DNA from: an uncultured Centipeda sp.
GTDB lineage: Bacteria; Bacillota; Negativicutes; Selenomonadales; Selenomonadaceae
Assembly: GCA_905372865.1 (NCBI GenBank)
Contig: CAJPQT010000013.1
Coordinates: forward strand, 1-64,000
Reading direction: 5' to 3'
Length of the DNA stretch: 64,000 nt
Translations under genes and position numbers: made by a program
Shown: positions 16,891-25,218 of the stretch, one piece after another
Numbering within the stretch: position 1 is the stretch's first letter
Layout of the letters: each line of letters opens with the position of its first letter
The notes under the pieces: model-generated
The model's input: the letters and a program-made list of their open reading frames with translations, nothing else
The model's database searches: none
What the model was told of the DNA's origin: nothing

Positions 16891-17430
16891 ATGCTAGAAA
16901 AGATTCTGGTCTTTGATACCGAGACAACGGGTTTTCGCAGTGATGATGAAGTACTGACCCTTGCCGTCGTGAATGGCAGCGGGGCGACTGTGGTGGATGG
17001 GATGTATGCGCCTGCACGCAAGAGCGCGTGGCCGGATGCGGAGAAGATTAATCGAATCTCCCCCGCAATGGTGGCGAACTGCTCGCCAATTCGTGAGCAG
17101 CAAGCAGAATTGGAGCGCATGTTCAACGATCCGGATACGCTGTTGGTCGGGTACAACATCGAATTTGACATTCGACTTTTGGCCCAGTCGGGGATTCGCA
17201 TTACGAACCCGAATCGTCACGATGTCATGCTCGCGTTCTCAGAGCTGCGCAAGGTTCCGGATGCGCGGCGCGGCGGCTATCGCTGGTGGAAGCTGACCGA
17301 GTGCGCGGACTACTATCGCTATGACTGGGGGACGACACAGGCGCATGGAGCGCTTGCGGATACGCTCGCAACGCTCTATTGCTATCAAAAGATGAAAGAG
17401 CCGATATACGAGGAGCAGAGTTTGTTTTAG
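16891..17430 (+). CDS. DnaQ-like 3'-5' exonuclease domain protein
   Basis: 179 residues from ATG 16891, which follows AAGGAAGGA; an in-frame ATG at 16867 would add 8 residues. It is a DEDD-family exonuclease fold: ExoI motif VFDTETTGF near the N-terminus, ExoII GYNIEFDIRLL, and a C-terminal AHGALADTLATL with the conserved His and Asp of the DEDDh class. It resembles stand-alone polymerase III epsilon-like exonucleases. The physiological substrate is unknown. A 93-residue membrane protein gene follows 35 bases later. Confidence 0.85.
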   Translation: MLEKILVFDTETTGFRSDDEVLTLAVVNGSGATVVDGMYAPARKSAWPDAEKINRISPAMVANCSPIREQQAELERMFNDPDTLLVGYNIEFDIRLLAQSGIRITNPNRHDVMLAFSELRKVPDARRGGYRWWKLTECADYYRYDWGTTQAHGALADTLATLYCYQKMKEPIYEEQSLF

Positions 17431-17465
17431 CATAATCTTGAGAATAGAGAGGAGGGGATGCTGTT

Positions 17466-17747
17466 ATGCCAAAGAATCCATATGGAAGCACAACCCCAAG
17501 CCCTGCAGAATCGATACGGGAACGCAAGAAAAGGGAGATGGAGCGGGGGCTGGAACGCGTACGGAAAAAACGCGCCTCCTATCAGCGTAAAATTATCGGT
17601 ACCGTTGTGGTGCTCTTCATCATTCTCATCATTCTGTGTGCGCTCTTGCCTGCTGACGAATCGGCAAACTATGACGGCAAGTGGAACAAGGATGTGAACT
17701 CACGTCAGTCCAGAATTTTACAGAGTTTGCAGGATAATTTTAAGTAG
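17466..17747 (+). CDS. Small single-pass membrane protein, unknown function
   Basis: 93 residues. The cytoplasmic N-terminal 45 residues are very rich in Arg, Lys and Glu (RERKKREMERGLERVRKKR). One transmembrane helix follows (about residues 43-62, IIGTVVVLFIILIILCALL) and then a short polar tail. ATG 17466 lies behind GAGGAGGGG. I do not recognise the family. It probably shares a transcript with the exonuclease. Confidence 0.65.
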   Translation: MPKNPYGSTTPSPAESIRERKKREMERGLERVRKKRASYQRKIIGTVVVLFIILIILCALLPADESANYDGKWNKDVNSRQSRILQSLQDNFK

Positions 17748-17751
17748 GGAC

Positions 17752-17779
17752 TTGCCATTTTCCAAAAACCGCGTATTCT
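17752..17779 (+). promoter_or_regulatory. Possible glyQS promoter overlapping a terminator
   Basis: TTGCCA at 17752 and TATTCT at 17774, spacer 16. The -10 lies in the loop of the terminator at 17765-17800, so a transcript started here would lack the left arm and escape termination. No T-box leader fits in the 71-base gap before glyQ. Confidence 0.4.
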
Positions 17780-17800
17780 ATATAGGGACGCGGTTTTTTT
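17765..17800 (+). terminator. Terminator upstream of glyQ
   Basis: A 10-bp stem AAAACCGCGT/ACGCGGTTTT followed by T-run, ending 18 bases before glyQ. Confidence 0.85.
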
Positions 17801-17818
17801 GATGAAGGAGTTGTTTTC

Positions 17819-18700
17819 ATGAAATTCCAGGAGGTCATCCTCGCATTGCAGGAGTTCTGGTCGGGGCAGGGCTGCATCCTCGCCCAGCCCTATGACGTGG
17901 AGAAGGGTGCGGGGACAATGAGCCCGTGGACGTTCCTGCGCGTACTCGGGCCCGAGCCGTGGAACGTTGCCTATGTGGAGCCGTCGCGCCGCCCTGCGGA
18001 TGGACGCTATGGGGACAATCCGAACCGTCTCTATCAGCACCACCAGTTCCAGGTTATCATGAAGCCCTCGCCGGACAACATTCAAGAGCTCTATCTTGAG
18101 AGCCTTGCGCGGCTCGGCATTCGCGCCGCCGAGCATGACATCCGCTTCGTTGAGGACAACTGGGAGTCGCCGACGCTCGGTGCGTGGGGGCTCGGCTGGG
18201 AGGTCTGGCTCGATGGCATGGAGATCACGCAGTTTACGTATTTCCAGCAGGTCGGCAGCCACGATGTAAAGCCGGTCTCTGTCGAGATCACCTACGGTCT
18301 GGAACGTCTTGCGATGTATATTCAGGGCGTGGAGAACGTCTATGACATCGCGTGGACGGACGATGTGACCTACGGCGATGTATTCCATCAGAATGAGTTC
18401 GAGCAGTCGACCTATGCGTTTGACCTCTCGGATGAGGCGCTGCTCTTTGACCTCTTTGACAAATACGAGGCGGAGGCGGTGCGCGTCATCGGCGCAGGTC
18501 ATGTGCATCCCGCGCATGACTACGTGCTGAAGTGCTCGCATACGTTCAACCTGCTCGATGCACGCGGCGCGATCAGCGTTTCACAGCGCACGGCGTTCAT
18601 CGGGCGCGTCCGAAAGCTCGCGCGTCTGTGCGCGGAGGCGTATCTCGCGCAGCGCGAGGCGCTCGGCTATCCGATGCTGAAGAAGGAGGGGAAGGCATGA
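17819..18700 (+). CDS. glyQ: Glycyl-tRNA synthetase alpha subunit
   Basis: 293 residues, the bacterial alpha2beta2-type catalytic subunit that makes glycyl-adenylate. It opens FQEVILALQEFWSGQGC, followed by QPYDVEKGAGTMSPWTFLR and EPWNVAYVEPSRRP, all typical of GlyQ. Normal length. It overlaps glyS by 4 bases (ATGA), so the subunits are translated in step. Confidence 0.98.
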   Translation: MKFQEVILALQEFWSGQGCILAQPYDVEKGAGTMSPWTFLRVLGPEPWNVAYVEPSRRPADGRYGDNPNRLYQHHQFQVIMKPSPDNIQELYLESLARLGIRAAEHDIRFVEDNWESPTLGAWGLGWEVWLDGMEITQFTYFQQVGSHDVKPVSVEITYGLERLAMYIQGVENVYDIAWTDDVTYGDVFHQNEFEQSTYAFDLSDEALLFDLFDKYEAEAVRVIGAGHVHPAHDYVLKCSHTFNLLDARGAISVSQRTAFIGRVRKLARLCAEAYLAQREALGYPMLKKEGKA

Positions 18701-20748
18701 GTAAGGATCTGCTGCTTGAGATTGGGACGGAGGAAGTTCCCGCACACGTCATGCCGCACCTCCTCGCTGATCTGAAACGTCTCGCGGGGGACATGTTCGC
18801 GGAGCATCGTCTCGCCTACGAGAACCTGCGTACGATTGGTACGCCGCGCCGCACGGCGCTTCTTGTGACAGGGCTTGCCGAACGGCAGGAGGATGTCAGC
18901 ACCGAGACGCGCGGCCCCTCCGTCGCCATTGCCTTTGATGCGGAGGGAAATCCGACAAAGGCCGGTACGGGCTTTGCGCGCGGGCAGGGGATTGAACCCT
19001 CGGCACTGATTCAGCGGGACGGCTATGTCTATGCCTCTGTGCATGAGCAGGGCGCGGAGACGGCGCAGCTCCTCACAGAGCTCCTGCCCGAGCTCATCCG
19101 TGCGATCCCCCTGCCGAACAGCATGCGCTGGGGTGATCTGGACTTCCGCTTCATCCGTCCGATTCGTTGGATTGTTGCGCTCTACGGGACGGATGTCGTG
19201 CCCTTTGCACTTGCAAATGTCACGAGCGGGAACACGTCACGCGGACACCGTACGCTTGCCCCGCAGGACTTTGTCATCGCGTCGCCCGCAGCCTATGAGG
19301 CGGCGTGTGAAAAGGCATATATTATCGTTGACCAAGAGCGTCGGCGTGCCATGATCACGGAGCAGATTGCAGAGACGGCGAAGGCTGCGGGCGGTATGGC
19401 AGAGATCACGCCCGACCTCCTTGAGGAAGTCCTTTATCTTGTCGAGTACCCGACCGCGCTCAGCGGCGCATTCGAGGAGAAATATCTCGCGCTGCCCGCC
19501 GAGACGGTCATCACGCCCATGCGCGACCATCAGCGGTACTTCCCAGTGAAGGCGGCGGACGGCAGTCTTCTTCCTGTTTTTATTACGGTGCGCAACGGCG
19601 GCAGAGAGCATCTGGATGTAGTCGCGCACGGCAACGAACGCGTCCTGCGGGCACGCCTTGCCGATGCACAATTCTTCTTTGACGAGGATCGCAAGAAGCC
19701 GCTTGCGGAGCACCGTGAGAAGCTCAAAACCGTGGTATTCCAGCAGGGGCTCGGCTCGATGTACGAAAAGACGGAGCGTCTGATGGGGCTGGTCACGGCG
19801 GTCGTCGAGGATCTTGCACCGGATGATGCTGCGTATGAGGTGATGGCGGAGGATGCACGCCGCGCAGCGGAGCTGTCAAAAGCCGATCTCGTGACGGGCA
19901 TGGTGACGGAGTTCACGGAGCTGCAGGGCATTATGGGGCGTGAGTACGCACTGCTTGACGGCGAGAAGCCGGAGGTTGCGCGTGCCATCGACGAGCAGTA
20001 TATGCCGCGCTTTGCGGGCGACGAACTGCCGCAGTCGGCACTCGGCTTTGCGCTCAGTGTAGCCGACAAGATCGACAACATTGTCGGTACGTTCAGCCGC
20101 GGCAAGATTCCGACGGGTTCGCAGGACCCCTTTGCCCTGCGCCGTCAGGCGCTTGGGCTTGTGCTCATGCTCATTGAGCACGAGAGCAGCCTCCTGCTCT
20201 CCGATCTCGTCGATGAGGCGTGTGACCTTTACGCCTTGGACGAGGAAGCACGGGACAAGATGCAGGTGGACGTTGCCGACTTTATCCGTCTGCGCCTCAA
20301 GAACGTGCTCACGGAGCGCGGCGTGCGCTACGATGTGCAGGAGGCGGTGCTCACGGATGTGGACTTCGTTGCAGACGTGCCCGTGCGTGCCGCCTATGTG
20401 GAGCGCTTGCTTGCGTCGGACGGAGCGGATGCGCTCGTGCAGTCCTTCGTCCGCGTCGGCAATATCGCGCGCATGACAGAGACCGGGATTGCCAATCCGA
20501 CGCTCTTTGCGGCGCAGGAGGAGGGAGCGCTCCACGCTGCATACGAACGTGCAGTCGCGGCACGCACCGAGGGGACGGATACGCTTCCGGCAGAGCAGGA
20601 GCTTGCGCGGGCAATCGACGCATTCTTTGATGCGGTCATGGTGATGGACAAGGACGAACACATCAAGAAAAATCGTCTGACGCTCCTCAAGGTGATTGAC
20701 AACTATCTGCTCTGCACGGCAGACTACAGCAAGATTGTACTGAACTGA
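18697..20748 (+). CDS. glyS: Glycyl-tRNA synthetase beta subunit
   Basis: 683 residues starting at ATG 18697 inside the glyQ stop. The frame is open further upstream, but that part is glyQ sequence read out of frame. The N-terminus LLLEIGTEEVPAHVMP is the standard GlyS start. An HD-like region and the C-terminal anticodon-binding DALR-like domain follow (residues about 560-680). It works only with GlyQ to charge tRNA-Gly. Confidence 0.98.
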   Translation: MSKDLLLEIGTEEVPAHVMPHLLADLKRLAGDMFAEHRLAYENLRTIGTPRRTALLVTGLAERQEDVSTETRGPSVAIAFDAEGNPTKAGTGFARGQGIEPSALIQRDGYVYASVHEQGAETAQLLTELLPELIRAIPLPNSMRWGDLDFRFIRPIRWIVALYGTDVVPFALANVTSGNTSRGHRTLAPQDFVIASPAAYEAACEKAYIIVDQERRRAMITEQIAETAKAAGGMAEITPDLLEEVLYLVEYPTALSGAFEEKYLALPAETVITPMRDHQRYFPVKAADGSLLPVFITVRNGGREHLDVVAHGNERVLRARLADAQFFFDEDRKKPLAEHREKLKTVVFQQGLGSMYEKTERLMGLVTAVVEDLAPDDAAYEVMAEDARRAAELSKADLVTGMVTEFTELQGIMGREYALLDGEKPEVARAIDEQYMPRFAGDELPQSALGFALSVADKIDNIVGTFSRGKIPTGSQDPFALRRQALGLVLMLIEHESSLLLSDLVDEACDLYALDEEARDKMQVDVADFIRLRLKNVLTERGVRYDVQEAVLTDVDFVADVPVRAAYVERLLASDGADALVQSFVRVGNIARMTETGIANPTLFAAQEEGALHAAYERAVAARTEGTDTLPAEQELARAIDAFFDAVMVMDKDEHIKKNRLTLLKVIDNYLLCTADYSKIVLN

Positions 20749-20758
20749 GCAAAGACAT

Positions 20759-20817
20759 AAAGGTGGACGATGTACGGATTCGGAGATGAATCTCGTGCAG
20801 TCGTCCACCTTTTTTTG
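20759..20817 (+). terminator. Terminator after glyS
   Basis: AAGGTGGACGA pairs with TCGTCCACCTT around a smaller internal hairpin, followed by seven T. Confidence 0.85.
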
Positions 20818-20867
20818 TTTCCCTCTAGTCAAAGTCATTGCTTTATGTTATTATGTGAAAGCTAAAA

Positions 20868-20886
20868 AATGATAGGAGTTATCATT
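20868..20886. promoter_or_regulatory. Perfect 7-5-7 palindrome upstream of tonB, possible Fur-type operator
   Basis: AATGATAGGAGTTATCATT lies 31 bases before the tonB start, just after a TATTAT -10-like element at 20849. Its shape and AT-rich ATGATA half-sites are reminiscent of iron-regulator boxes. That fits a TonB gene, but it is not a strict match to any consensus I can quote. Confidence 0.45.
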
Positions 20887-20917
20887 GTAGATATATGATG
20901 TTTATGGGGGTGAAAAT

Positions 20918-21592
20918 TTGGATGTTACGGTGAAGGAAAAGTATCTGTCGTGGGGGGCATCGTTCGGGATTCATTTCTGCATCATAGCGGTGGCCGCAGC
21001 GATGGGGCTTTTCTCGATGGCGACGGAGACGGAGAAGCGTCCAATCGATGTTGTAATCTATGATGCATCCGCGCCGGAGAGTGCCCCCGAGCCTGCCGCA
21101 GAGGCGGCTGCGCCGATGCCGAGCATCGATGATATCCCGCTCGAGCCGCCGAAGAAAGAGCAGACAGAGCAGCAGGAGCAGCCGAAGGAGACACCGAAGA
21201 CGACGAATCCGAACACCGCACCGAGTACCTCCGAGGGAAAGAGTGAGAAGCCAAGTGCTGCGCCCTCGGAACGTACGGGCGGCGGTGAGAGTACAGGACG
21301 CGATGCTGCAGCGGCGCAGCGTCCGAGCGTTCCTCCGAAGCTCCTCTCGGGTTCTGCGCCCGCCTATCCGAAGGAGCTCGAGCGTAAGGGGATCACGGGG
21401 ACGGTCGGGCTTGCCATCGTGGTCGGGGCAAACGGCGGTGTACAGAGCGTCGATGTTACAAGCTCCTCGGGGCATGCAGAGCTCGATCAGGCGGCGATTA
21501 CGGCGGCGTATACCTACAGCTTTGAGCCGGCACGCAACATCTACGATGAGCCGGTCGCGTGCCGCGTAAACCGTTCGTTCTCGTTCTCATAA
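20918..21592 (+). CDS. tonB: TonB-family energy transducer
   Basis: 224 residues. TTG 20918 is used because GGGGGTG lies 5 bases before it; GTG 20930 is an alternative. An N-terminal membrane anchor (about residues 11-33) is followed by a long periplasmic linker rich in Pro, Glu, Lys and Ala (residues 45-140). The C-terminal TonB domain (about 145-224) has AYPKELERKGITGTVGLAIVV and YSFEPARN. It couples the proton-motive force, via ExbB/ExbD (here at 44925-46009), to outer-membrane receptors. It shows a diderm envelope. The downstream receptor gene is broken. Confidence 0.9.
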   Translation: MDVTVKEKYLSWGASFGIHFCIIAVAAAMGLFSMATETEKRPIDVVIYDASAPESAPEPAAEAAAPMPSIDDIPLEPPKKEQTEQQEQPKETPKTTNPNTAPSTSEGKSEKPSAAPSERTGGGESTGRDAAAAQRPSVPPKLLSGSAPAYPKELERKGITGTVGLAIVVGANGGVQSVDVTSSSGHAELDQAAITAAYTYSFEPARNIYDEPVACRVNRSFSFS

Positions 21593-21638
21593 GAGAACAC
21601 AAAGACTTTTGGATGAGGGATGAAATGGAGGTTTTCAA

Positions 21639-22075
21639 GTGAAGTACGAATTGAAAAAGTTGAAGAACCGTATCGGGATCGCCCTTACACCTGCGGCTGT
21701 CACAGCACTGCCGATGACGGCGTTCGCGGCGGAGGATACGGCGATGGACTCCTATGATCTCGACACCGTCGAGGTCGTAGGGCAGCGTCCCGTCTCGTAG
21801 CCGGTCGAGACACTGGCAGAGAATCCCGCCGTCTATGCGGGCGGGCAGGTGTCCAATACGGTGACGCTCGGCGCACTTGGAGAGAAGAAGGCACTCGATG
21901 TGCCATTCAACATCGTTGGTTATACAGAGGCGCAGATCAAGAATACGCAGGTATCGTTGCTTGCTGACCTTCTCGCAAATGATCCGTCGGTCAGCAATCA
22001 GACTCTCTCGGGCGTGTCGAGTGCGTGGAATGTGCGCGGTTTCAAGTCGCAGCATCAGGATGCGCATCATGAATA
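21639..22075 (+). pseudogene. 5' fragment of a TonB-dependent receptor with an in-frame amber stop
   Basis: From GTG 21639 (GGAGG upstream) the frame encodes a signal peptide ending MTAFAAED, then a TonB-box-like DTVEVVGQR. It is interrupted by TAG at 21798-21800 (codon 54). The same frame continues for about 90 codons into a plug domain (ALDVPFNIVGYTEAQIKNTQ, LLANDPSVSNQ, WNVRGFKSQHQD) and then ends. The whole beta-barrel is missing, since normal receptors have 600 or more residues. The break point is where the next fragment begins, so a deletion joined two genes. Confidence 0.82.
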
Positions 22076-22452
22076 AGGAGGTGCGCCTCTATCCCTATGC
22101 GACGAACGACATCAATCGATTCATGTACGAGCTGCTCAACCTGCGCCCGCCGCAGATGGTGGTGGACATCGACGGGAACGATGCGAACAACGCGATCTCG
22201 CTTGAACTGCTGCCCGAACTCGACACGGACTATCTGCTCATCAATGCGGGGTTTGGTCCGAGCAGCCGTCAGAACAGTGCCGTCGCGCGCAAGCGGTTCG
22301 AGACAATGCAGCGTGATCCACTCTGGGAGAGCGTGCCAGCGGTGCGTACGGGGCGTATGGATGTGGTGGATGCGATGATCTGGAACGCACACGGCATCAT
22401 CTCGAAGGAGATGGCGATGGATGCACTAGCGGATTGGGTGGAGGCACAATAA
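22069..22452 (+). pseudogene. 3' fragment of a siderophore/heme ABC substrate-binding protein
   Basis: In a different frame from the receptor fragment, about 127 codons encode the C-terminal lobe of a FhuD/FepB-type periplasmic binding protein: LNLRPPQMV, SLELLPELDTDYLLIN, DPLWESVPAVRTGRMDVVD and a final DALADWVEAQ. The N-terminal lobe, signal peptide and lipobox are absent. ATG 22069 exists but follows no proper start context. Together with the receptor stub this is a remnant of an iron-uptake locus next to tonB. Confidence 0.78.
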
Positions 22453-22459
22453 CGGAGAG

Positions 22460-22496
22460 AGAATCTGTATTCTGACGGGTACAGATTCTTTTTATT
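22460..22496 (+). terminator. Terminator before trpF
   Basis: A 10-bp perfect stem AGAATCTGTA/TACAGATTCT followed by TTTTAT. It presumably belonged to the decayed iron-uptake operon. Confidence 0.85.
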
Positions 22497-22524
22497 TGAC
22501 AAAATACGGGCACACATCTAAGAT
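22496..22524 (+). promoter_or_regulatory. trp promoter
   Basis: TTGACA at 22496, 17-base spacer, TAAGAT at 22519. The -35 abuts the preceding terminator. The predicted leader before trpF is under 25 bases, too short for an attenuator or T-box. Confidence 0.7.
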
Positions 22525-22549
22525 GAACAAATATGAACGGAGGGATCGG

Positions 22550-23221
22550 ATGCGCGTAAAGATGTGCGGGATGAGGACGATCACGGCGGCGCGTGCGGCA
22601 GAGGAGGCGGGTGCGGACTACGTCGGCTTTATCTTCGCGAAAAACAGTCGGCGCTATGTCGCGCCCGAGGCGGCGTGGGAGATTGTGCGCACGCTGCGCC
22701 GCGTAAAGAGCGTCGGTGTCTTTGTGGATGCGCCGATGGATGAGGTCAATGAAATTGCCGCGTACGTTGGACTGGACTACGTGCAGCTGCACGGGCATGA
22801 GAGTGCGGAGATGGCGAAGGAATCGCAGTATCCTGTGATCAAGGCATATCGCTACGGGGATGATTTCGATGCGGATGCGGCAAACGCCTATCCCGCCGAG
22901 ATGATTCTTGTGGACAGTTACGTTGCGGGCGCGGCGGGCGGCACGGGGACGGCGTTTCACTGGCAGGAGGCGGCACGGGAAATTGCGCGTGTGACGAAAC
23001 CCGTGCTGATCGCGGGCGGCATTACGGCGGAGAATGTCAGCGAAGCAGCTGCGATCTTTCATCCGTTTGGCGTCGATGTGTCGGGCGGGCTTGAGGAGGA
23101 TGGGGAGAAGTCCGAGGATAAAATCCGTGTGTTTATGGATGCCGCACGAGTGGCGTGTGATTCCCTAAGATTGACAAATTCTCTCTCCTCCACTAGAATG
23201 GGGAACATACGTCAATCATAG
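22550..23221 (+). CDS. trpF: Phosphoribosylanthranilate isomerase
   Basis: 223 residues from ATG 22550 behind GGAGGGAT; the frame is open further upstream without a binding site. TIM-barrel enzyme of tryptophan synthesis that isomerises phosphoribosylanthranilate to CdRP. Motifs: RVKMCGMRTI with the catalytic Cys, YVGFIF, VGVFVD, LDYVQLHG, ILVDSY and LIAGGI with VDVSGGLE. The last 20 residues run past the normal end, and that DNA also carries a promoter for trpC. trpF precedes trpC here. Confidence 0.95.
   Translation: MRVKMCGMRTITAARAAEEAGADYVGFIFAKNSRRYVAPEAAWEIVRTLRRVKSVGVFVDAPMDEVNEIAAYVGLDYVQLHGHESAEMAKESQYPVIKAYRYGDDFDADAANAYPAEMILVDSYVAGAAGGTGTAFHWQEAAREIARVTKPVLIAGGITAENVSEAAAIFHPFGVDVSGGLEEDGEKSEDKIRVFMDAARVACDSLRLTNSLSSTRMGNIRQS
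23171..23199 (+). promoter_or_regulatory. Promoter for trpC inside the 3' end of trpF
   Basis: TTGACA at 23171, 17-base spacer, TAGAAT at 23194, within the last codons of trpF, 43 bases before the trpC start. Confidence 0.7.
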
Positions 23222-23241
23222 AAGCTCAAAGGAGGTGCAGT

Positions 23242-24027
23242 GTGCGCGATATATTAGCTGAAATCGTAGAAAAGAAGCGCGCAATCGTGGCAGAGGCGAA
23301 GAAAAGCCGCCCGCTCGATGACCTGAAAGCAGATCTTCCATGCGGTACGTTTCGCATGGCGGAGCACTTCCGATGGCGGGGTTGGGGACTGATTGCGGAG
23401 TGCAAGCTCCAGTCGCCTGCAAAGGGGCGGCTGACGACCGCGCATAGCGTCACGGAACTTGCCGATATTTACACGGCAGCGGGCGCAGCGGTGCTCTCCG
23501 TGCATACCGATCCGCACTTCCTCGGGAGCAATGAGGACTTTGCAGCGGTGCGTGCGCGTGTGGATACGCCGCTCCTGCGCAAGGACTTCATCATCGACCC
23601 GTATCAGGTCTACGAGGCGCGTGCCCTCGGTGCGGACGCGGTGCTGCTGATCGTACGCATCCTGATGCCCGAGGAGCTGAAAGAGCTGCTCTACCTCACA
23701 TGGAGCCTCGGGATGGATGCCCTCGTCGAGGTGCATGACCGCGCCGATCTTGAGATTGCGCAGCAGACGCCGGCGGAGTTCATCGGCATCAACAACCGCA
23801 ATCTCGTGACCTTTGAGACGAGCGTCCAGACGACGCTTGACCTCCTGCCGTATGCAGATATGAGTCGTACGATTATCAGCGAGAGCGGCGTTTTCACTTG
23901 CGATGATGCGATGCGTGTGCACAGGGCAGGCTGTAAGGGCGTGCTCGTCGGCGAGGGGCTTGTGCGTGCTGCCGATATCGGTGCATTTGCGAGAGAGCTA
24001 TCCGAAGTTGGAATAAAGGAGCAATGA
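23242..24027 (+). CDS. trpC: Indole-3-glycerol phosphate synthase
   Basis: 261 residues, start GTG 23242 behind AAGGAGGTG. TIM barrel that closes CdRP to indoleglycerol phosphate. Motifs: IAECKLQSPAKG (with the catalytic Lys), LLRKDFIIDPYQVYEARALGAD, FIGINNRNL and IISESGVFT. Normal length. It lies 3 bases before trpB. Confidence 0.96.
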   Translation: MRDILAEIVEKKRAIVAEAKKSRPLDDLKADLPCGTFRMAEHFRWRGWGLIAECKLQSPAKGRLTTAHSVTELADIYTAAGAAVLSVHTDPHFLGSNEDFAAVRARVDTPLLRKDFIIDPYQVYEARALGADAVLLIVRILMPEELKELLYLTWSLGMDALVEVHDRADLEIAQQTPAEFIGINNRNLVTFETSVQTTLDLLPYADMSRTIISESGVFTCDDAMRVHRAGCKGVLVGEGLVRAADIGAFARELSEVGIKEQ

Positions 24028-24030
24028 TAT

Positions 24031-25218
24031 ATGAGCAAGAAGGGAAGATTCGGCGACTACGGCGGGCAGTATGTGCCCGAGATCGCGATGCCCGCACTGA
24101 ACGAGTTGGAAGAGGCATATCTGAAATACCGTGCGGATGAGGAGTTCCTCACGGAGTTTCGCGGTTATCTCCGTGACTATGCAGGGCGTCCGACGAATCT
24201 CTACTTTGCCGAGCGGCTGACGAAGCACTACGGCAAGGCGAATATCTATCTGAAACGCGAAGACCTTCTGCATACGGGCGCGCACAAGATCAACAACGCA
24301 CTCGGACAGGCGCTGCTTGCAAAGCGCATGGGCAAGAAGCGTATTGTCGCAGAGACGGGCGCAGGTCAGCACGGTGTCGCGACGGCGACGGTCGCGGCTC
24401 TCTTCGGCATGGAGTGTCATGTGTTCATGGGAGCGGTTGATGTCGAGCGTCAGCGGCTCAACGTGTTTCGTATGCGTTTGCTCGGGGCGACGGTCATCCC
24501 CGTATCAAGCGGTACGGGGACGCTCAAGGATGCGACGAGTGAGGCGATCCGCTACTGGGCGACGAATATCACGGACACTTACTATGTCATTGGTTCGGCG
24601 GTCGGCCCGCATCCCTATCCGGAGATGGTGCGCGACTTCCAGAAGGTCATCGGTGAGGAGATCCGCGCACAGGCAAAGGAGCGGTTCGGCGCAAAGCCAG
24701 ACTATCTCGTCGCGTGTATCGGCGGCGGCAGTAATGCCATCGGGACGTTCTACGACTTCCGCGATGACGCAGCTGTCAAGAAGTTCTGCGTCGAGGGCGG
24801 CGGACGCGGCGACGCAGACGGGGACAACGCCAAGACCCTCAGCGGCGCGGGCACGCCCGGCATTCTCCACGGTGCATACAGCTATCTCCTTCAGGATCAG
24901 GACGGACAGGTCGTCGAGGCGTACAGTATCTCGGCGGGACTGGACTACCCGGGGGTCGGCCCCGAGCATTCCTATTTCAAGGACAAGGGCATCGTTACCT
25001 ACGTTTCCGTGACCGATCAGGAAGCCCTCGCGGCATTTCAGCGTCTCTCGCGCATCGAGGGCATCATCCCCGCGCTCGAGAGCTCACACGCGCTTGCCTA
25101 TCTCGAAAAACTCATGCCCGAGACGAAGGCGGGCGAGAATGTCGTCGTCTGTCTCTCGGGGCGTGGCGATAAGGACGTGCAGATGGTCGCAAAGGAACTG
25201 GGGGAGGAGATCGAATGA
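24031..25218 (+). CDS. trpB: Tryptophan synthase beta chain
   Basis: 395 residues. PLP enzyme that joins indole and serine. It starts GRFGDYGGQYVPEI, with PLP lysine in the KREDLLHTGAHKINNALG motif and the phosphate loop in GGGSNAIG. Canonical TrpB1 length. It overlaps trpA by 4 bases. Confidence 0.98.
   Translation: MSKKGRFGDYGGQYVPEIAMPALNELEEAYLKYRADEEFLTEFRGYLRDYAGRPTNLYFAERLTKHYGKANIYLKREDLLHTGAHKINNALGQALLAKRMGKKRIVAETGAGQHGVATATVAALFGMECHVFMGAVDVERQRLNVFRMRLLGATVIPVSSGTGTLKDATSEAIRYWATNITDTYYVIGSAVGPHPYPEMVRDFQKVIGEEIRAQAKERFGAKPDYLVACIGGGSNAIGTFYDFRDDAAVKKFCVEGGGRGDADGDNAKTLSGAGTPGILHGAYSYLLQDQDGQVVEAYSISAGLDYPGVGPEHSYFKDKGIVTYVSVTDQEALAAFQRLSRIEGIIPALESSHALAYLEKLMPETKAGENVVVCLSGRGDKDVQMVAKELGEEIE

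Noticed and set aside
17748..17818. T-box riboswitch before glyQ
   Set aside because: The gap is only 71 bases and holds a simple terminator; no T-box sequence or specifier loop can fit.
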